This document shows, in pieces, positions 37,771 to 50,758 of a DNA stretch of 64,000 bases. The number at the start of each line of letters is the position of its first letter. Within the stretch, counting starts at the first letter, position 1. The notes beneath the pieces were generated by a model. That model made no database searches, was not told the DNA's origin, and was given only the letters and a program-made list of their open reading frames with translations. This stretch comes from Diadema setosum (lineage: Eukaryota > Echinodermata > Echinoidea > Diadematoida > Diadematidae), in NCBI GenBank assembly GCA_033980235.1, contig CM067069.1, positions 35,393,992 through 35,457,991 on the forward strand, written 5' to 3'. The position numbers and the translations under genes are program-made.

Positions 37771-38855
37771 TCACCCTGCATGATACATAACACACGACTT
37801 TAAAAATTTCTTCGTTTCTACTTCAATGGTTATATTTACTTCCCAATACATAATACAAGTCATCTATGGTTACCTTTTCCCTACCATGTAACTTTTATAA
37901 TCCTATTGCTGAGCCTAATTGGTAAACACACAAAAAGAAATTACAGAAGATTTTCGTAAGAAATGCTTTTGCCGCAAGCAATGTTCAGTATTAGTTTATT
38001 GCATTTTCATGTGTAATGAAAGTACGGCACATTTTTTTCTTTTCGTCTGCTGACATTAATAAACATCACGAAGCAAGCTAAAAATATCATCTAGATCAAT
38101 ATCCCCTCAAATCCACATCGTAGAAAGGCAGGCATAAAAATGCATAAAGTAAGCTTACAGAATAGAGCTTGTTTCGGGTAAACTTTCCCAGGATGATTCG
38201 ACTTACATTCGGCATGAGCCAGTGATTTTGTCCTTGTTTTTGTTTTGTTTTGTTTTTTACTAGATTTTTTCCTATGCTTTTAATGCTTATTGTTTACGTA
38301 AAAACAGTCGATATTACCTGCATAGGGAAGACAGAAAACAACAATCTATTTATTTCTACAGGCAAACAAGACGAGTATGCACGTTTTATCAATACAATAC
38401 AAATCTCATACAAGCAAGACTAACTTACATTAGATAGTTATTTTCTTTAATAAAAAATTGCAGCATTTAAGTATTAAGGAATCTTCAAGTAATGCACAAG
38501 TTACGAAGACAATGCAAAAATGAAATAGAATCAGGATGGGATGAAGACTTACGTACCGCCACGGACTATAAAAGAAATAATTCTCCAACAGCCTACCTGC
38601 TATCCAATCAGTGTGAATGTCTGTCACCACAAAATACATGAAGTATTCATAATGTTATGACATTTGGTAAAATATGTCCTGTTCAACAACAATGGATCAT
38701 TCCATTCCTTGGAAAATGTTTCTAATGTCGGAAAGGAAAGACACTATAGCGCACCTTCACCACAGCAGGAAGCATCTCAATGCGTAGTCACGTCTGTTGT
38801 CAAATACCGCATCCCACCAGTGGCTGACTGACTCTTATGGGACTTTTTTCCCTAG

Positions 38856-38911
38856 AATTTGCACCGTCAGAATTCTTCATGCCAAGGGTTACATACTTAG
38901 CAGTTGATACG
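38856..38911 (+). CDS. Candidate 56-nt internal exon
   Basis: A pyrimidine tract ending TTTTTTCCCTAG precedes an exon starting with two bases of a split codon. It encodes FAPSEFFMPRVTYLAVDT and ends at ATACG|GTAAGG (phase 0). The same frame is open back to an ATG at 38837, so it could also be a 75-nt first exon. Its phase 0 end is compatible with the phase 0 starts at 43670 and 44175. It is short, so chance is a real alternative. Confidence 0.27.
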
Positions 38912-39369
38912 GTAAGGCAAACAGTCACTTCATTGACCAAAATAGCTGTCTATGTTCATAGCTTTTACTCTGAGCTCTATTTTATCGTAAAGTGGAGATG
39001 GCAGTGTGTCTCTTATTACAGGAAATATCACATTTCACAGTAGATTTGGTCGTGGAGACAAAAGAAGTATAATACAAACAGACAAAAAGGTCCAATTTTC
39101 CATTTCAGCTAAATTCGGATCTCAGCAGCACATCACACTGCGGGGAATACATAGGTGCATTAAAAAGCGCATTATGGAATATCCAGGGGTATTGAAATGC
39201 ACTTGGCATTTCTAGGCTTCTATGATTGCATAGACACCTGTTGTTGGTATGCAGCTTCCCTGTTAACACTCATGAGGTGTTATATACTCTCACAGATGCT
39301 TGACGCATTATGTGAGAATTTAGTATCATATGTTACGAGCTCCAATACAGAAACCATATATAAGACCAT

Positions 39370-41067
39370 GGCAGATCCTACGTGCAGATTTATTCATGTA
39401 CATGTGAATGTATATCTTTTCACTGCCATACAGCAGCAACACACTTCATTCGAATAGTGTATGTTACTACGCTGGCCATAATTCCTGTTTCGGTAAAATC
39501 TCAAGAAGCATTTAAATGAAGGGGAAACTAAATCATACGCATGAGACAGACAACTGTTAGCTAAGACATATTTTTAGAAATTCTGATTTTGTTTTTCTTT
39601 TCACGTTTGATGGAGAAGAAGGCACTTTCGAGTTGTTTAGGATCTGAAGAGTCTGTAGAAGTGAAAGTACGACATTGATATCTTAAGTGAAATTTGAAAC
39701 CTAGTATCATTATAATAATATAATCTCCACTCCAGGAACTACGGAAGAAATGTAGACAGAGTCTAATGTAAATATATTTGTGTCATTTACATGTGAATGT
39801 GCGTTCGTTCACTGCCGCACAGCAGTAACATTTCACCCGGATTGTAAAAATGTATGTCAATTCACTGTCTAATATCGTGCGCTTCGGTTCTGTATTGACA
39901 ACACCTGCAAATTTGCAAATAACTTTTTTATCTTTAAACATCAATCTATGATCCCATTGTTTTTCAAGAGTCTACATAAAGACAAAACCATGTCTGGGAG
40001 ACGGCCACTGTTAGGTTTATTCAAAGATTACTCCATAACCTAGCAATTGCTTGAGCTTGGCTGTATAACGTTGGTTCGCCACCCATTTATTAAACACTCA
40101 TTGTTTTCAATAGATATACTGTCCAACCGCTTGGTAGAAACGACAAGTGCGGTAAAACACGCTATTACATAGGAGAAAATTCTCCAATAGCCCATACAGA
40201 TACCATTTGGTTACTGTAGGATTTGTAAAAACAATGGCATCATTTAAACATTTGTCGGTTTTAGACAGAGAACCATCAATCAATTGAATTTGTTTCTCAT
40301 AACATCCACTTCTCTACTAACACGACGTAGAACGAGCGTGCTAAGATAACACTCTGGTACCCTTCTGAAGAATCAAGAATTCATCATATCATAAGTCAAG
40401 GTCTATGAGTCTAATACATTATCCAGTTAACTGTTGAAGACGACCTTCTTTTTCAGTTATCAATACACTATTACCTTCATACATAAGCATGCCAACAATT
40501 GTGTCGAACACTTGGATACCCTTTGTTACACAATCAGTACTTTGAATGGTACAGGGGATAAAAGACAACACTACTTACCGGTAATATCTGACTCTACATT
40601 GAGTACTTATTGTAATTGAGATTGACATTCGTTGATCGCTGTGTACCTCAGCTTGTAAAATAGCAAAATTCTATCAACAAAATCTATGAAACACACAAAA
40701 GTATCTTTCTAACAACGATTATGATTTTCAATTAGAGAACGAAGACTTCACAACTGGTCAAGACAACTTCGCTGATTTTAGATTAATTCTTCACCTCTCT
40801 AATGACACATTCCTTTTCATATCATCACAATAAAATTTTACGAAAAGAAATCAATGCTAATTCAATACACTGCCCCATATCTCCTACTTCAGTGACATCC
40901 CAAACGCATTCAAATCAGTACTCGGAGGAAAGACGAACTCAATGTGAGTCAGAAAACTGAAAGCTAACCTATAACTGTGGGTTTTTGTTGTTTTTTTCAT
41001 TTTAGGTTAGACGGAGAGGAGAGAAATTTCGAATCGCTTTGGATATGAAGAGCTTGTAGAAGTGAAA
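39370..41067. repeat. Cluster of diverged direct repeats
   Basis: ACATGTGAATGT followed by TTCACTGCC and CAGCAG occurs at about 39394 and 39790. A longer block ending TCTGTAGAAGTGAAA at 39609-39668 recurs at 41009-41067 (CTTGTAGAAGTGAAAC), with weaker matches upstream at the same 1.4-kb offset. The first copy is open on + (39197-39457, ending QQQHTSFE), but no splice sites support coding. Confidence 0.45.
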
Positions 41068-41463
41068 CAAAGCAATTGGTTTCCTGAGAAAAATATTAAT
41101 TTGATTGAGACTATCGCACGACTTGGTGTTCCCAATACACTTCTTACATCATAAAATCATTATGGCTAAATGTCCACTGAAGGACGGCTCGCCATGGTAG
41201 ACAATTAGGATGATCGCTACTAATTGATTTCATATAAATTGCATGGTGAGAACGTCACAATAGACTATCATTACGTACGGAACAAGACGGGCCCAGAACA
41301 CCACCTTCCACATGCAGTCGGCCAAAATGCAACTCTCTGAGGATGCTCACCTTAAATAACCTCTCTGCGTATTTCTGTCTTTCGTATGTTCATACACCAA
41401 GTCAATCTTGCTCATGAACTCACCTGTATACAAAATAAGAGAAAGTCAACAAATCGTTTGAGG

Positions 41464-41708
41464 GGTTGCTGTTCGTTATATCGAAGGTTAGTCCGAAATA
41501 AACAAAGAGTCTCCCCAAAAGGGTTTGTTAGTCCAAATATTTGTGGCGTTATTCCGAAGATTTGTTTATCTGAAAATGAAATAAGGTTCGTTATCCCCAA
41601 AATGAAATACATGTATTCGTTGATCCAAAAATGTAAAGATGTAGGCCTATATCAATGAACTCTATTTCGTTTTCTGATAACGAACCTTCGAAATAGCGAA
41701 CTGTAACC
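41464..41708. mobile_element. Second, decayed copy of the 11189-11470 MITE family
   Basis: The left end reads GGTTGCTGTTCGTTATATCG and the right end, inverted, GGTTACAGTTCGCTATTTCG. Both match the family ends, and the interior has degenerate CGTTATTCCGAAG modules. The flanks show only a weak imperfect duplication, in line with an older insertion. Two ATG-less or antisense frames here arise from the repeat. Confidence 0.75.
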
Positions 41709-42358
41709 TTTATGGGAGTTTTAAAGTTATGTTCATTTCTTTTTTGACTATATATCTTGTAAAATTGGTATTTGTTTAATGCATATTCTTTCCTGCCGAG
41801 GTCTTACTGGTAGAAATTGGAATAAGAATCTACTTGGAACAGGTTTACCTATTGTTTTGTCTACAGATCACCCTTTGTCGGGTTTAGGTGTAAATGACGA
41901 ATAGATAATTACATCTGATACCACAAAAAAAAAATAATGTACATGATTAATACTAGACAAGACCATGAACAGAGGGGCAGAACGTAAACTTGCATCAGAT
42001 TAAAAAAAAAGTCAGATCGTAACAGACAAGATTCCTTGTGAACTACAAATGGCGAAATATAATGTAGGCCTATATGGAAAAGGCAGTGGAGAGAAGGGTT
42101 GTGTAGAAATGAGCTATGCTGAAAGAGATATAGAGAAATGGGGCAGAAAAAGACAGTGAAAGTGAAGGGACCCAGCTACGCACAATCATATGTGGCCAGT
42201 ACGTAACACTGCATCTTAACATTCCGTTTAATCCCCATGGGATGTAAAGCTGAGTATAGAGACTATATTGAGTGAGCAGTGGCTCTTCACCTAGCTGGGA
42301 AGTGAGTCGGAGACGTGATGGGGTGGAGGGGGGGGGGGGGGGAGGGGGGGGGTCCAGG

Positions 42359-42574
42359 AGGAATACACCCAGGTTGTATTCTGAATGTCAGAGCATCACG
42401 GGGATAGTCAACTTCATATTCAGTATGTTTCTTTAACAATACAACAAACATATATGGCGATTGCACACCGAACAGACGCTGGAGTTTATCGTCTTCATTA
42501 AAGTCTTCACGCCTTTCTAATTCGTTCGCTCCCCCCTCTCTCTCTGCCTTTACTTCCACAATATGACCACGCTA
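42359..42574 (-). CDS. Open coding-like stretch without clear splice sites
   Basis: The frame is open from just after a TAG (42575-42577) and reads VEVKAEREGGANELERRED, FNEDDKLQRLFGVQSPYMF, VVLLKKHTEYEVDYPRD and ALTFRIQPG. It then runs into a poly-G tract (+ strand) that would encode prolines. The first part is charged and protein-like. There is no ATG, and neither end has a convincing splice signal, so it may be a chance frame or a relic. Family not recognised. Confidence 0.2.
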
Positions 42575-43669
42575 TAAACGTGGTATCCCAAATACCAATT
42601 CCACGTAATTGCCTTCAGTTATTATGTGAGTGAATTATAATTTCCTCTCTCTATGGGAAGTATGCTGTTTTATTTTCTCATAGCCATGAAACGCGTGGGC
42701 GTACGTGTCAGTCGGCGCAAACTACCCCAGTCTCGTGATCAGCCACTCCATGTTGATAACACGGGAGAACATAATCACTTGATCACTCATCAAGGCTCGT
42801 TACTACCACCTGACGCTGTTCACTGTTGTTTGTACGCTGTGACCTTATACTCCTACACATTTCATCCGAGGCACACTTGTACAGGGGTTCATCAAGAAGC
42901 TCAAATTGATTAAATCATAGTATTGTGAACTTTTTGATGGTGCTCAGTTAGCCGAGGCCATCATCGAGATGGTGTTTTCATTTTCGCCTGTCTCCACATT
43001 CCTGCTATAATAGCAGCTGTTTTTACATGAGACAATGTGTAATGATGAAAATAATGCTCAAAATCACCAACGCTAAAAAGGTGATTATGCTTACTTATAT
43101 CCATCATACCTTTTATCTGCAGTTGACATACATGTATCTGTATAAATCAGTCAGACTAAAGTCATGCATATTGTATTGGCAACGTTATCTCCTACAGCTG
43201 TTCATAATATTACCTATACCTTAAAACGCTGTCTCTATACTCACTGTGATCATCATGCTTCAAAAGTGCGCCGACGACGGAGGTCATGCACACGTTTGCT
43301 TAACTTGTAGGTTGGTTGGACAGTGATGGAGCGACAGGCAACCGAAGTCCCTGGTTCCTGAAAACCCAACAACCACGTGCCCGTTAACCGTCGTCTTTAA
43401 CCTACAGCCAAACTCCCCCCAGATCTGATGTCCACGAAAGGCTTAAGCAATCACTTTTAATTTCTTGTTCGTTCGGAAACTAATTTAGATTTAATTGCGG
43501 CGACTCGGTTCTGCTCGTCGACCGTAATATCCCCCCTCCGAGAGCCGCTCCACGGTTCATATGGCTTGCCAGTCAGGACGTGATAGAGCGACGTACTAAT
43601 GTACCCTGCCAGCGGACCCTGCCAGCGGCATCAAAGGGTAAAAAAGAGGATGCGTTTTCTCAATTCTAG

Positions 43670-43837
43670 GAGCCTTTTCTCTCTGCTGCTTTTCATAATC
43701 ATGCTTCCAATAAACACGATGATGCCCTCTCGACATCCAGGAAAATTATGCGTCATAAGACAATTTCAGAATCTCACAACACTACACACAAATCCTTACA
43801 TTCCTTATCTTTTGGCTATTATCATGATTATGTTTGA
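43670..43837 (+). CDS. Candidate terminal exon rich in His and Ser
   Basis: The acceptor-like run GTTTTCTCAATTCTAG is followed by 55 open codons ending in TGA at 43835. The peptide begins EPFLSAAFHNHASNKHDD and continues ALSTSRKIMRHKTISESHN before ending SFGYYHDYV. There is no ATG near the start, so the frame only makes sense as a spliced exon. Codons are plausible but splicing is supported at one end only. Family not recognised. Confidence 0.22.
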   Translation, partial: EPFLSAAFHNHASNKHDDALSTSRKIMRHKTISESHNTTHKSLHSLSFGYYHDYV

Positions 43838-44174
43838 AATATCAACGAAGTTAGCATTACATGTATTTCTGTTGGGGAAAAAAACGTATGTAGTTATCTG
43901 TTCTTCTTGTACATAGTAACATCCAAAAATACTTCCTGATTCAAGGAAGTTTATTCAAACCGCGAAACAAGAGGTCATTGCATGTTGATAACATTATTCT
44001 TTATTTAAGAATATATTAACAGAATCGATGCTTGTGATTTATTGGGACGTTAACTTTCACTTTAAAGGTTCATGCCTAATCCGACAAACCGTTACAAACT
44101 TAAAGACAAAAACAATCATCATACATTGGGAGTATAAAAGAAAACTATTCTGTCAACAAGGATACCATTTCCAG

Positions 44175-44305
44175 GAACTAAATTTAGAAGTGATTCGGGC
44201 AAATGGGCGGGGAAATTTGACGACACTGCAGGAGTCTATAGTTTCATTCATGAATGGACGAGGACTTCTCGAGGTTTTGTCGACTGACCTTGATGGCATT
44301 AGAAA
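44175..44305 (+). CDS. Candidate exon, phase 0 start
   Basis: ACCATTTCCAG precedes a frame reading ELNLEVIRANGRGN, LTTLQESIVSFMNGRG and LLEVLSTDLDGIRK, a soluble, helix-compatible composition. AA|GTACGT at 44305/44306 is a possible donor (phase 2). Without splicing the frame stops at TAG 44325. The same frame is open upstream to an ATG at 44028, but that part reads poorly. No family recognised. The acceptor has a short pyrimidine tract and the donor is non-optimal. Confidence 0.3.
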
Positions 44306-45379
44306 GTACGTCATTTGTGCTACCTAGTGTGCTCGAAATTCATTTAGAGGGAGGTCATTTTGTACGAGTGTCCCCTTACTTTCAGCCCGCGGTTCTATTC
44401 TTTACGTATATTCTACACAAACTGGACTTGCTTCAGAGAGATCAGATAATTTTTCAAGATTCATTCTTACGTTTTTCATATCTTTAACATCATTAATAGG
44501 GACGTCCTCGTATTGTTTTGTACTTTTTTTTTTCATTGCCATACTGTGACTGGCTCTAGATGCCTTACATTTTTTCCTTAATGATAATAATTCAAAGTCC
44601 AAGAGTTATCAGCAGAAGTTAACAGAGCTAAAGTCACGCATAGCTCATGGACTGAAAAAAAAGAACCAGCTGTTTACAGTGAAAACAGACATAGTGCAAT
44701 TGAAACCATTCTCTCTCTTTCTCTCTTCCTCTTTAGAAGGAAGAGAATAGAGAGATTCAAGGAAGAATCAAGTATATTGAGGACTGTTATTAAGACAGAC
44801 GATATACTGGTCTTCTTCTTTCTGTTTGACATATTGGTTGAGCCTTGTATGTGTCCAATTTTCTGTCTGTGGGTCGTATAGTATACATCAGTCTGAATGG
44901 TTCTTTGAGGTTTATTTCACGAAGTGAAACAAACAAACAAACAAACAAACGAACAAGCAATATGCTTCAATCCCAGCGATGAAAGTAAAGAAAAAAACCC
45001 TGCAAGAGAGGAATTTTGACGAACACATATAAAGTGTGAATATACGTAACAGTGTTGGCTTTGACAGGTGTTTGATAATGAGCTCTGAAATATAACCTCA
45101 TGCAGGGAAAAGTGTTACCCTGTGGTAGGCCGCTATTACGAGGACGTGTCTTGGTGCATCATTTGTCTCGCTTAAGTACGGGAGAGTGGGTTTATGGTCA
45201 ACCTTCTAGGTGTAGCAAACGAGCAAAGCAATGCCACAACATCGTCGGTTTTGGGGGTTTGCTCCATTTAAGGAGAAGAGGTTCATTACGGTAACGAGTA
45301 GGAAACGAAGGTCTTAGCGAGATTGGTAAAAATAACCATCGAAATGCAAGGACATGGGGGGGGGGGGGTAAGCAATTAC

Positions 45380-45469
45380 CACAAATAGATGGCACATTGA
45401 TATGAAAAAAGACACAAAATTCTCCTCCTCCATTGATGGAGCGTCTGTTGAATACACTCTGAAGACATT
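45380..45469 (-). CDS. Candidate 90-nt internal exon, phase 0-0
   Basis: A very strong acceptor, CTTTCCCCTTCGTCTCAG, opens an exon of exactly 30 codons that ends TTTGTG|GTAATT. The peptide is NVFRVYSTDAPSMEEE followed by NFVSFFISMCHLFV. The exon lies inside a 163-codon open frame (45198-45689, same strand), but in a different frame from it. The longer frame is cysteine- and proline-rich and runs through a C-tract, so I prefer the shorter spliced reading. The hydrophobic second half could be the start of a membrane segment. Family not recognised. The donor is only moderately good (GTAATT). Confidence 0.38.
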
Positions 45470-45689
45470 CTGAGACGAAGGGGAAAGAAGGAGCTGATAG
45501 TACTGTGTAAATTCCTATCTCACTATCTACCATCACTTCACAGACGTTGTCAGTACATATCAACACAGTCAACAAAACAAAGTCATTCCTCACCACAACC
45601 ATCAAGTTAGAGAGATACGTGTATATCACAAAAGGTAAATTGAAAAATGAAATGAAAGTGTTCCATATCACCAAAATCCTTGATATCAA

Positions 45690-48478
45690 TTAATGCCATT
45701 TTGCAGAACAGTCATAATATACAAATCTTATTACGGCAACATTATGATAATGAAACGAAATATGTTTTGTAACTTTAGATAGCATTGTTTTTACATTGCG
45801 AAAGGGGAAAAGATCGAAATCCCCTAAAACATCGTTCACTTTTCCTTGTGTCAGTTTGTGGTTCAAAAGGTTTTAAGGTCGCCTCCACATTACAGCATCA
45901 TACACCTCGGTCTTGTTGATGTTTATGACGAAAGAGTGAATGTTATGCGGTTGCCCGGGTGGGTTGGTGTTGCCACCTTCTGGCAAAGTAATCAATTTCT
46001 AGACCTATGATTAACCTACAGCAAAATGAACGACCATCTTGTAGTTACCTGATGTAGGTAAGACGCCTCGGGAGCACGATCAATGACTTGAGATGGGTCC
46101 ATGATGACAGATGATACCACCAGAATTAGTACGCGTTATCCAATTGTATCACTTCAAACAGTACAAGCGTGAAAATACATGATTACACTTGACTAGAGCA
46201 AGAGGACGAAGTGAGAGAAAGACGGAGGAAGAAAGAAGGAGAGTGGAATGTAATAAAGGAAGGCGAGACCAGAGAACAGTGAGTTACTCCTCAAAAGAGC
46301 CACCTCACAGCTCGCCTTGCCAACACTGATGGGATGTGTGTGCAGTCACCGCTCGATCACTGCGATAGATCAGGGGGTAAACATTAATATACAGCATGCC
46401 ACTACCGGTGTACGCCAGGCCAGCATAGCTAGCACTGCGCCGGAGACAGGCGGGTGCTGAAAGTTCAGAATTATTTATAGGGTAATAGAGATAACACGGG
46501 ACGTTAACCATGTCTAGTCATGTTTTATGTTGCAAATTATATCTGCCTATAACACAGGAGATTGTAAAGAGCATAATTTGACGAAGAGAGGGAGGAACCC
46601 CATGATACGGTGGATGGTGGTATCAGCAAGCCCTAGTGTGAGAAGTAATGTGTAGTCTGCTATGAATATAGAAGGTGACAAATCGACTCTTGGGAGGGAA
46701 TGAGAAAGTGAGGTGTGTGAACGGATGAGAGAGAGAGGGGGGGGGGAGGAGGGAAGGGTCGTAATAGAGAGAGAGAGTGACATTTAGGCAGAGAAACAAC
46801 GTGGTCTAACACGTGAGACGGGGGAAGTTATCTTCTAAAGAGTCGTGTTAAAAAAAAGTTTAAGTAGAACCCTAAGTATGCGGAATAACATCCAGTTTAT
46901 ATAGAAAGTACCTGATAGTGAAGACTATTACGTAACATTACAACTTACATAACTCATTGGCCTGATTTTTTGAAAACGTATGACCCTGTTTTTACAACAC
47001 TAGAGTGATTTGTGTTTGTTTTATCTACATCATGACACCTGGTTGAAGCCATATTTCATAATCCAAACCTTAATCAAAACAGTTGTCATAGGCGATTATG
47101 CTGTGTTACATTTTTTATATGAAAAAAAAAACCGTATGGCAAACAAAATAAAATCGCAATGCATGACAAGAGTTCTGAAAGCAGACACACTTTTTCTCCA
47201 AAATATTGACGTGCTGAGAACAAGTCTTTGTTGAAGGTCATTTCTCACTCAAAAATAAACCCATTACTGCATTTTTTTACGGCCTTGGAGTTTGGAAATA
47301 TCGGTGGCACGAGGAATCCACCTGTCCAGCGGCAACATTAGTTACAATTATGTATAAATGTTATACATGTTAAGTGATTTATTAACATGCGTTAGTAAAC
47401 GAAACACTTCAACGGTGTTTTGGTTCTTTGACCTATCCGTTTTCTATGATCTGGTTCACTTGACATCAAACTTCACATCAAAAATGTGAGTAAAGACGTA
47501 GAGGTTGAATGCATTGCGATGACAAAGTGAACAGTTTCATATCTTCGGTAGATTTTCCCAGTGTGCTGTCTCTTTATCATGACGTCATTTTGTGGAAGAG
47601 AAAATTGCTGCCAGCGACAAATATTATCCGGGCGTGCAGAAACTACATCTCTTGTGATTTTAGAATGACAGCTACTAAACTCACTTCACTTCTTATTCCA
47701 TTTTATCGTTGATCAGTTACAAAGTGCTGAAATAATTATGATTTATTTGGCATTTTGGCAAATTACAGGTATATTACCAAGTCTCTACAGTTTAAAAGGC
47801 TCAGTAGCGGCTTTATACATTCACTTGGCGCTGAAGCTTAAACTTTACATGTACTCTTCTCGCAATTATAATGCAATGAGAAGTTTAGGCAGAATTTTTG
47901 GCCACTTTTCCATTGGGGAAAAGATTATTGTAAAGTTGTAAAGAAGTGATAAACAATACAACGATGATAATATTATGCGCAGTCGATGAAATGAAATACA
48001 ATCTAAAAACATTAGTGTCCAACCAACCGGGAGGTGTGCAGATATTAAGTGATGGAAGCATGGGCTTGGGTGTGATGCTGCGAAATTGTTTTGAAGGAAA
48101 ATTTATTTGAAATATGCGTTTCTTTCAAAGTACTTTAACTAAATCATATCATGCTATACTAGACAATAACATTTGTGGTAGGCCACACATACAGAATACG
48201 GTACCCTTAGGGTGTAAAATGCTATTATGAGCTGTTATGAGTCTCTCCACTTGAATAATTTGGTAAGCCCTTCCTCAATAGTCTTCTTAAATCTAAACCA
48301 CCGGAATGGAACATTTTCTAGTTAATAGTTCCACGCTAGTGAGCTGTTTCTGTATACCTAGAGAAAGACAATCTTGACTGTAGCCCCACACAACAATACG
48401 ATAATCACGGAGATGACTGTAATTGACATAGTCGTAATAAAGATAAATGCTACCGACAGATAATGATAATAACAACAA
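45690..48478. other. No gene seen
   Basis: AT-rich DNA with a short GA/G run at 46725-46780; only chance frames on either strand. Confidence 0.5.
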
Positions 48479-48494
48479 TAAAATAACAATAATG

Positions 48495-48528
<34 letters not shown>
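48479..48528. repeat. (AAT)n run, tail of the SINE at 48529-48749
   Basis: Twelve or more AAT units directly adjoin the 3' end of the - strand SINE, consistent with its tail. Confidence 0.9.
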
Positions 48529-48749
48529 GGTCTTCTTTATTCAGGATAGCTTCTTCAGTGTTGCCATTGCTCTACCAGAGGGCCCTGCCATATAGCATTG
48601 CCAGGTACCCATTAATACCGCTGGGTCTAGAGGGACATGGTGGGGAGTATAAAAACATCTTGTCCAAGGACGTAAGCACTGGGCAGTGATCGAACTCGGG
48701 TCCTCCGATTAGGAGTCAGGAGTCTTATCCACTATGCCACAGTGCCCCC
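48529..48749 (-). mobile_element. tRNA-derived SINE with (ATT)n tail
   Basis: On the - strand the element opens GCACTGTGGCATAGTGGATA. It carries an A box (TGGCATAGTGGA, 48728-48739) and a B box (GAGTTCGATCAC, 48686-48697) spaced as in a tRNA internal pol III promoter. A tRNA-unrelated body of about 150 bp follows, including AATGGGTACCTGGCA, and it ends at GAATAAAGAAGACC plus an ATT repeat (48489-48528). This layout is typical of a SINE mobilised by a LINE with short-repeat tail priming. It is not an intact tRNA gene. Confidence 0.8.
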
Positions 48750-50758
48750 AAAGTAGTTGCATATTGTAATTCAATGAGATAGTCATTATCAGTAAAATGA
48801 CAAACAATGAAAGAGAATATAGTATAAGACTGCAATTAGTAAAGTTGGTATATATTGTAATTAAATTTCCTATAAAAGATAGTTTGTAGATTTGTTGAAT
48901 TATTGTCGACTTCATGCAATAAGCTTTATGATACCTCAACACTGAAATCTAAAAATGAAAAGAAGCCATTTATAATCAGTCATTACACACGCCTATTTTT
49001 CCAAATTATTTCAGTATCAAAATCAGGAACTTTGTCCGCCAGCAAGGAAAGAAGGATCAATTTTGCAAACTATCTCCCAGATTTATGTGACTATACATTT
49101 GCAAAGACATGCTTGTAGAAAGACTCGTTAGTGACAAAAAACCCGACTACAAATGGTGACATTTTGTTGGCGATGGGAAAGATTTACGTCAATTCAGCCA
49201 GAACACAATTATCCCACGCCTTGGATGTTTCCCCGAGGCTTCCCAATCAAACTGCTTTGATATTTACAAGGCTTGAAATCATTATCATTTTCACCGCTTG
49301 CATTCGTGTAGGTGAGTCATCATATAATACTTAAAATGTAAATTTCACAACAATTTACTTCCATATTGATTCTCCCTCACGTGCGTTGAAGGAATTCAGT
49401 AATGAGGTCTACACACGATATCGTATGTGTCTTCGGTTTTTTCCCCACACAATTTTTTAGGTTAATGTAAAGACCGATGCAATGAAATACTAATAATTGT
49501 AAAATCATGTTTTTCAGACAAATAATGATCACCTTTGTTAGTGGCTCTCAAGAGAAAAATGACAGTTAAATTAAACTCGTATGAGTAAGACATGCACATA
49601 ATAAAATTCTAACTATTCATCTTTTAAGTTTTAAGTTACCATAGACCTCTTTTTATTGAATCTTATGTATAATATTACGAATATTAGGTATGACCAACTT
49701 ACGATGGGCGCGTCTTTGGATATGAGGCAGAAAAAGGATCACAAGTATTGTAAAATTTAAGAAATCGTCGTTTTTATAAGTACTTTTGTAAACAGTTTGG
49801 AGATAAGATAACTTTAGATAACTACCAACTATACTGCTACTGGAGGAATGGAGGAATTTATTTCTAAATCGAGCATGCACTGCATTCTGTTGTATGCAAG
49901 TTCAGCAAAGGCGAAAATATAAAGGTAGGATGGATGATGTACTTCTTTATGTAAGACAGAAAAAAATTAGATGAGAGACTTGACAGACTGCTAGCAGTGA
50001 CTCTGATGAGACTAGTAAGAGACTCAGCTTGGTAAATTTTCAAGCTTCCACACCTTCAAACAACCTCTAAGGGATTTCATTTGTTTGCTTTATCACACAT
50101 TAAAATATACAAAGGAATGATAATGATAATGATAATAATATACGTTGTTGTAGCAGATTTACTAACATGACCTTTAACCTCACCAAGGTGTCAGAGATCT
50201 GGATTTGCTTAGCTTTGAGATCACATTCCATCTGGACGAGAGACACTTAACCTGACTGAGACCACTCAAGCCTGCTACTAGATACACCATGACTTCTATC
50301 AAAAGCTATTTGGGGGAATTTTCCCAGGAACACACACCAAGTTGACTTAACTCGTTCCATTTTCCACTCATTAAGTCCACTCTGATGGGTGTTATCTGTT
50401 TTTAGAATAAGCCACAGCAAAATTATTGTTTAGATTATAAGCACATAGATTTTGCAGCCTTTAATATAAAAAAATAAGCCATGATGATTATGATGACATT
50501 CATAACTTATGTAGCGATATATATTGCTATCCTGAATATTTTATGGTTATGATAAATGAGCACGCTGATGCAATTTTCTCCCACAAGGACCTAGATCATT
50601 CCTTCTCTCCTCCCCTATCTCTCCATCTCATATTCTCTCGGTTCATTCCAAGTTCTCTTTCCGTGATCTCTCCTTCCATTTATATCTCTATCTCTTTCTC
50701 TATCTTTCTGTTTTTACGTCTCTGTGTTTGTTCCTACCTGTATGTTTTCTCTGCTTAG

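Noticed and set aside
41412..41612. 66-codon - frame ending near ATACAG|GTGAGT
   Set aside because: Body lies in a decayed MITE copy; the donor-like word abuts repeat sequence without coding support.
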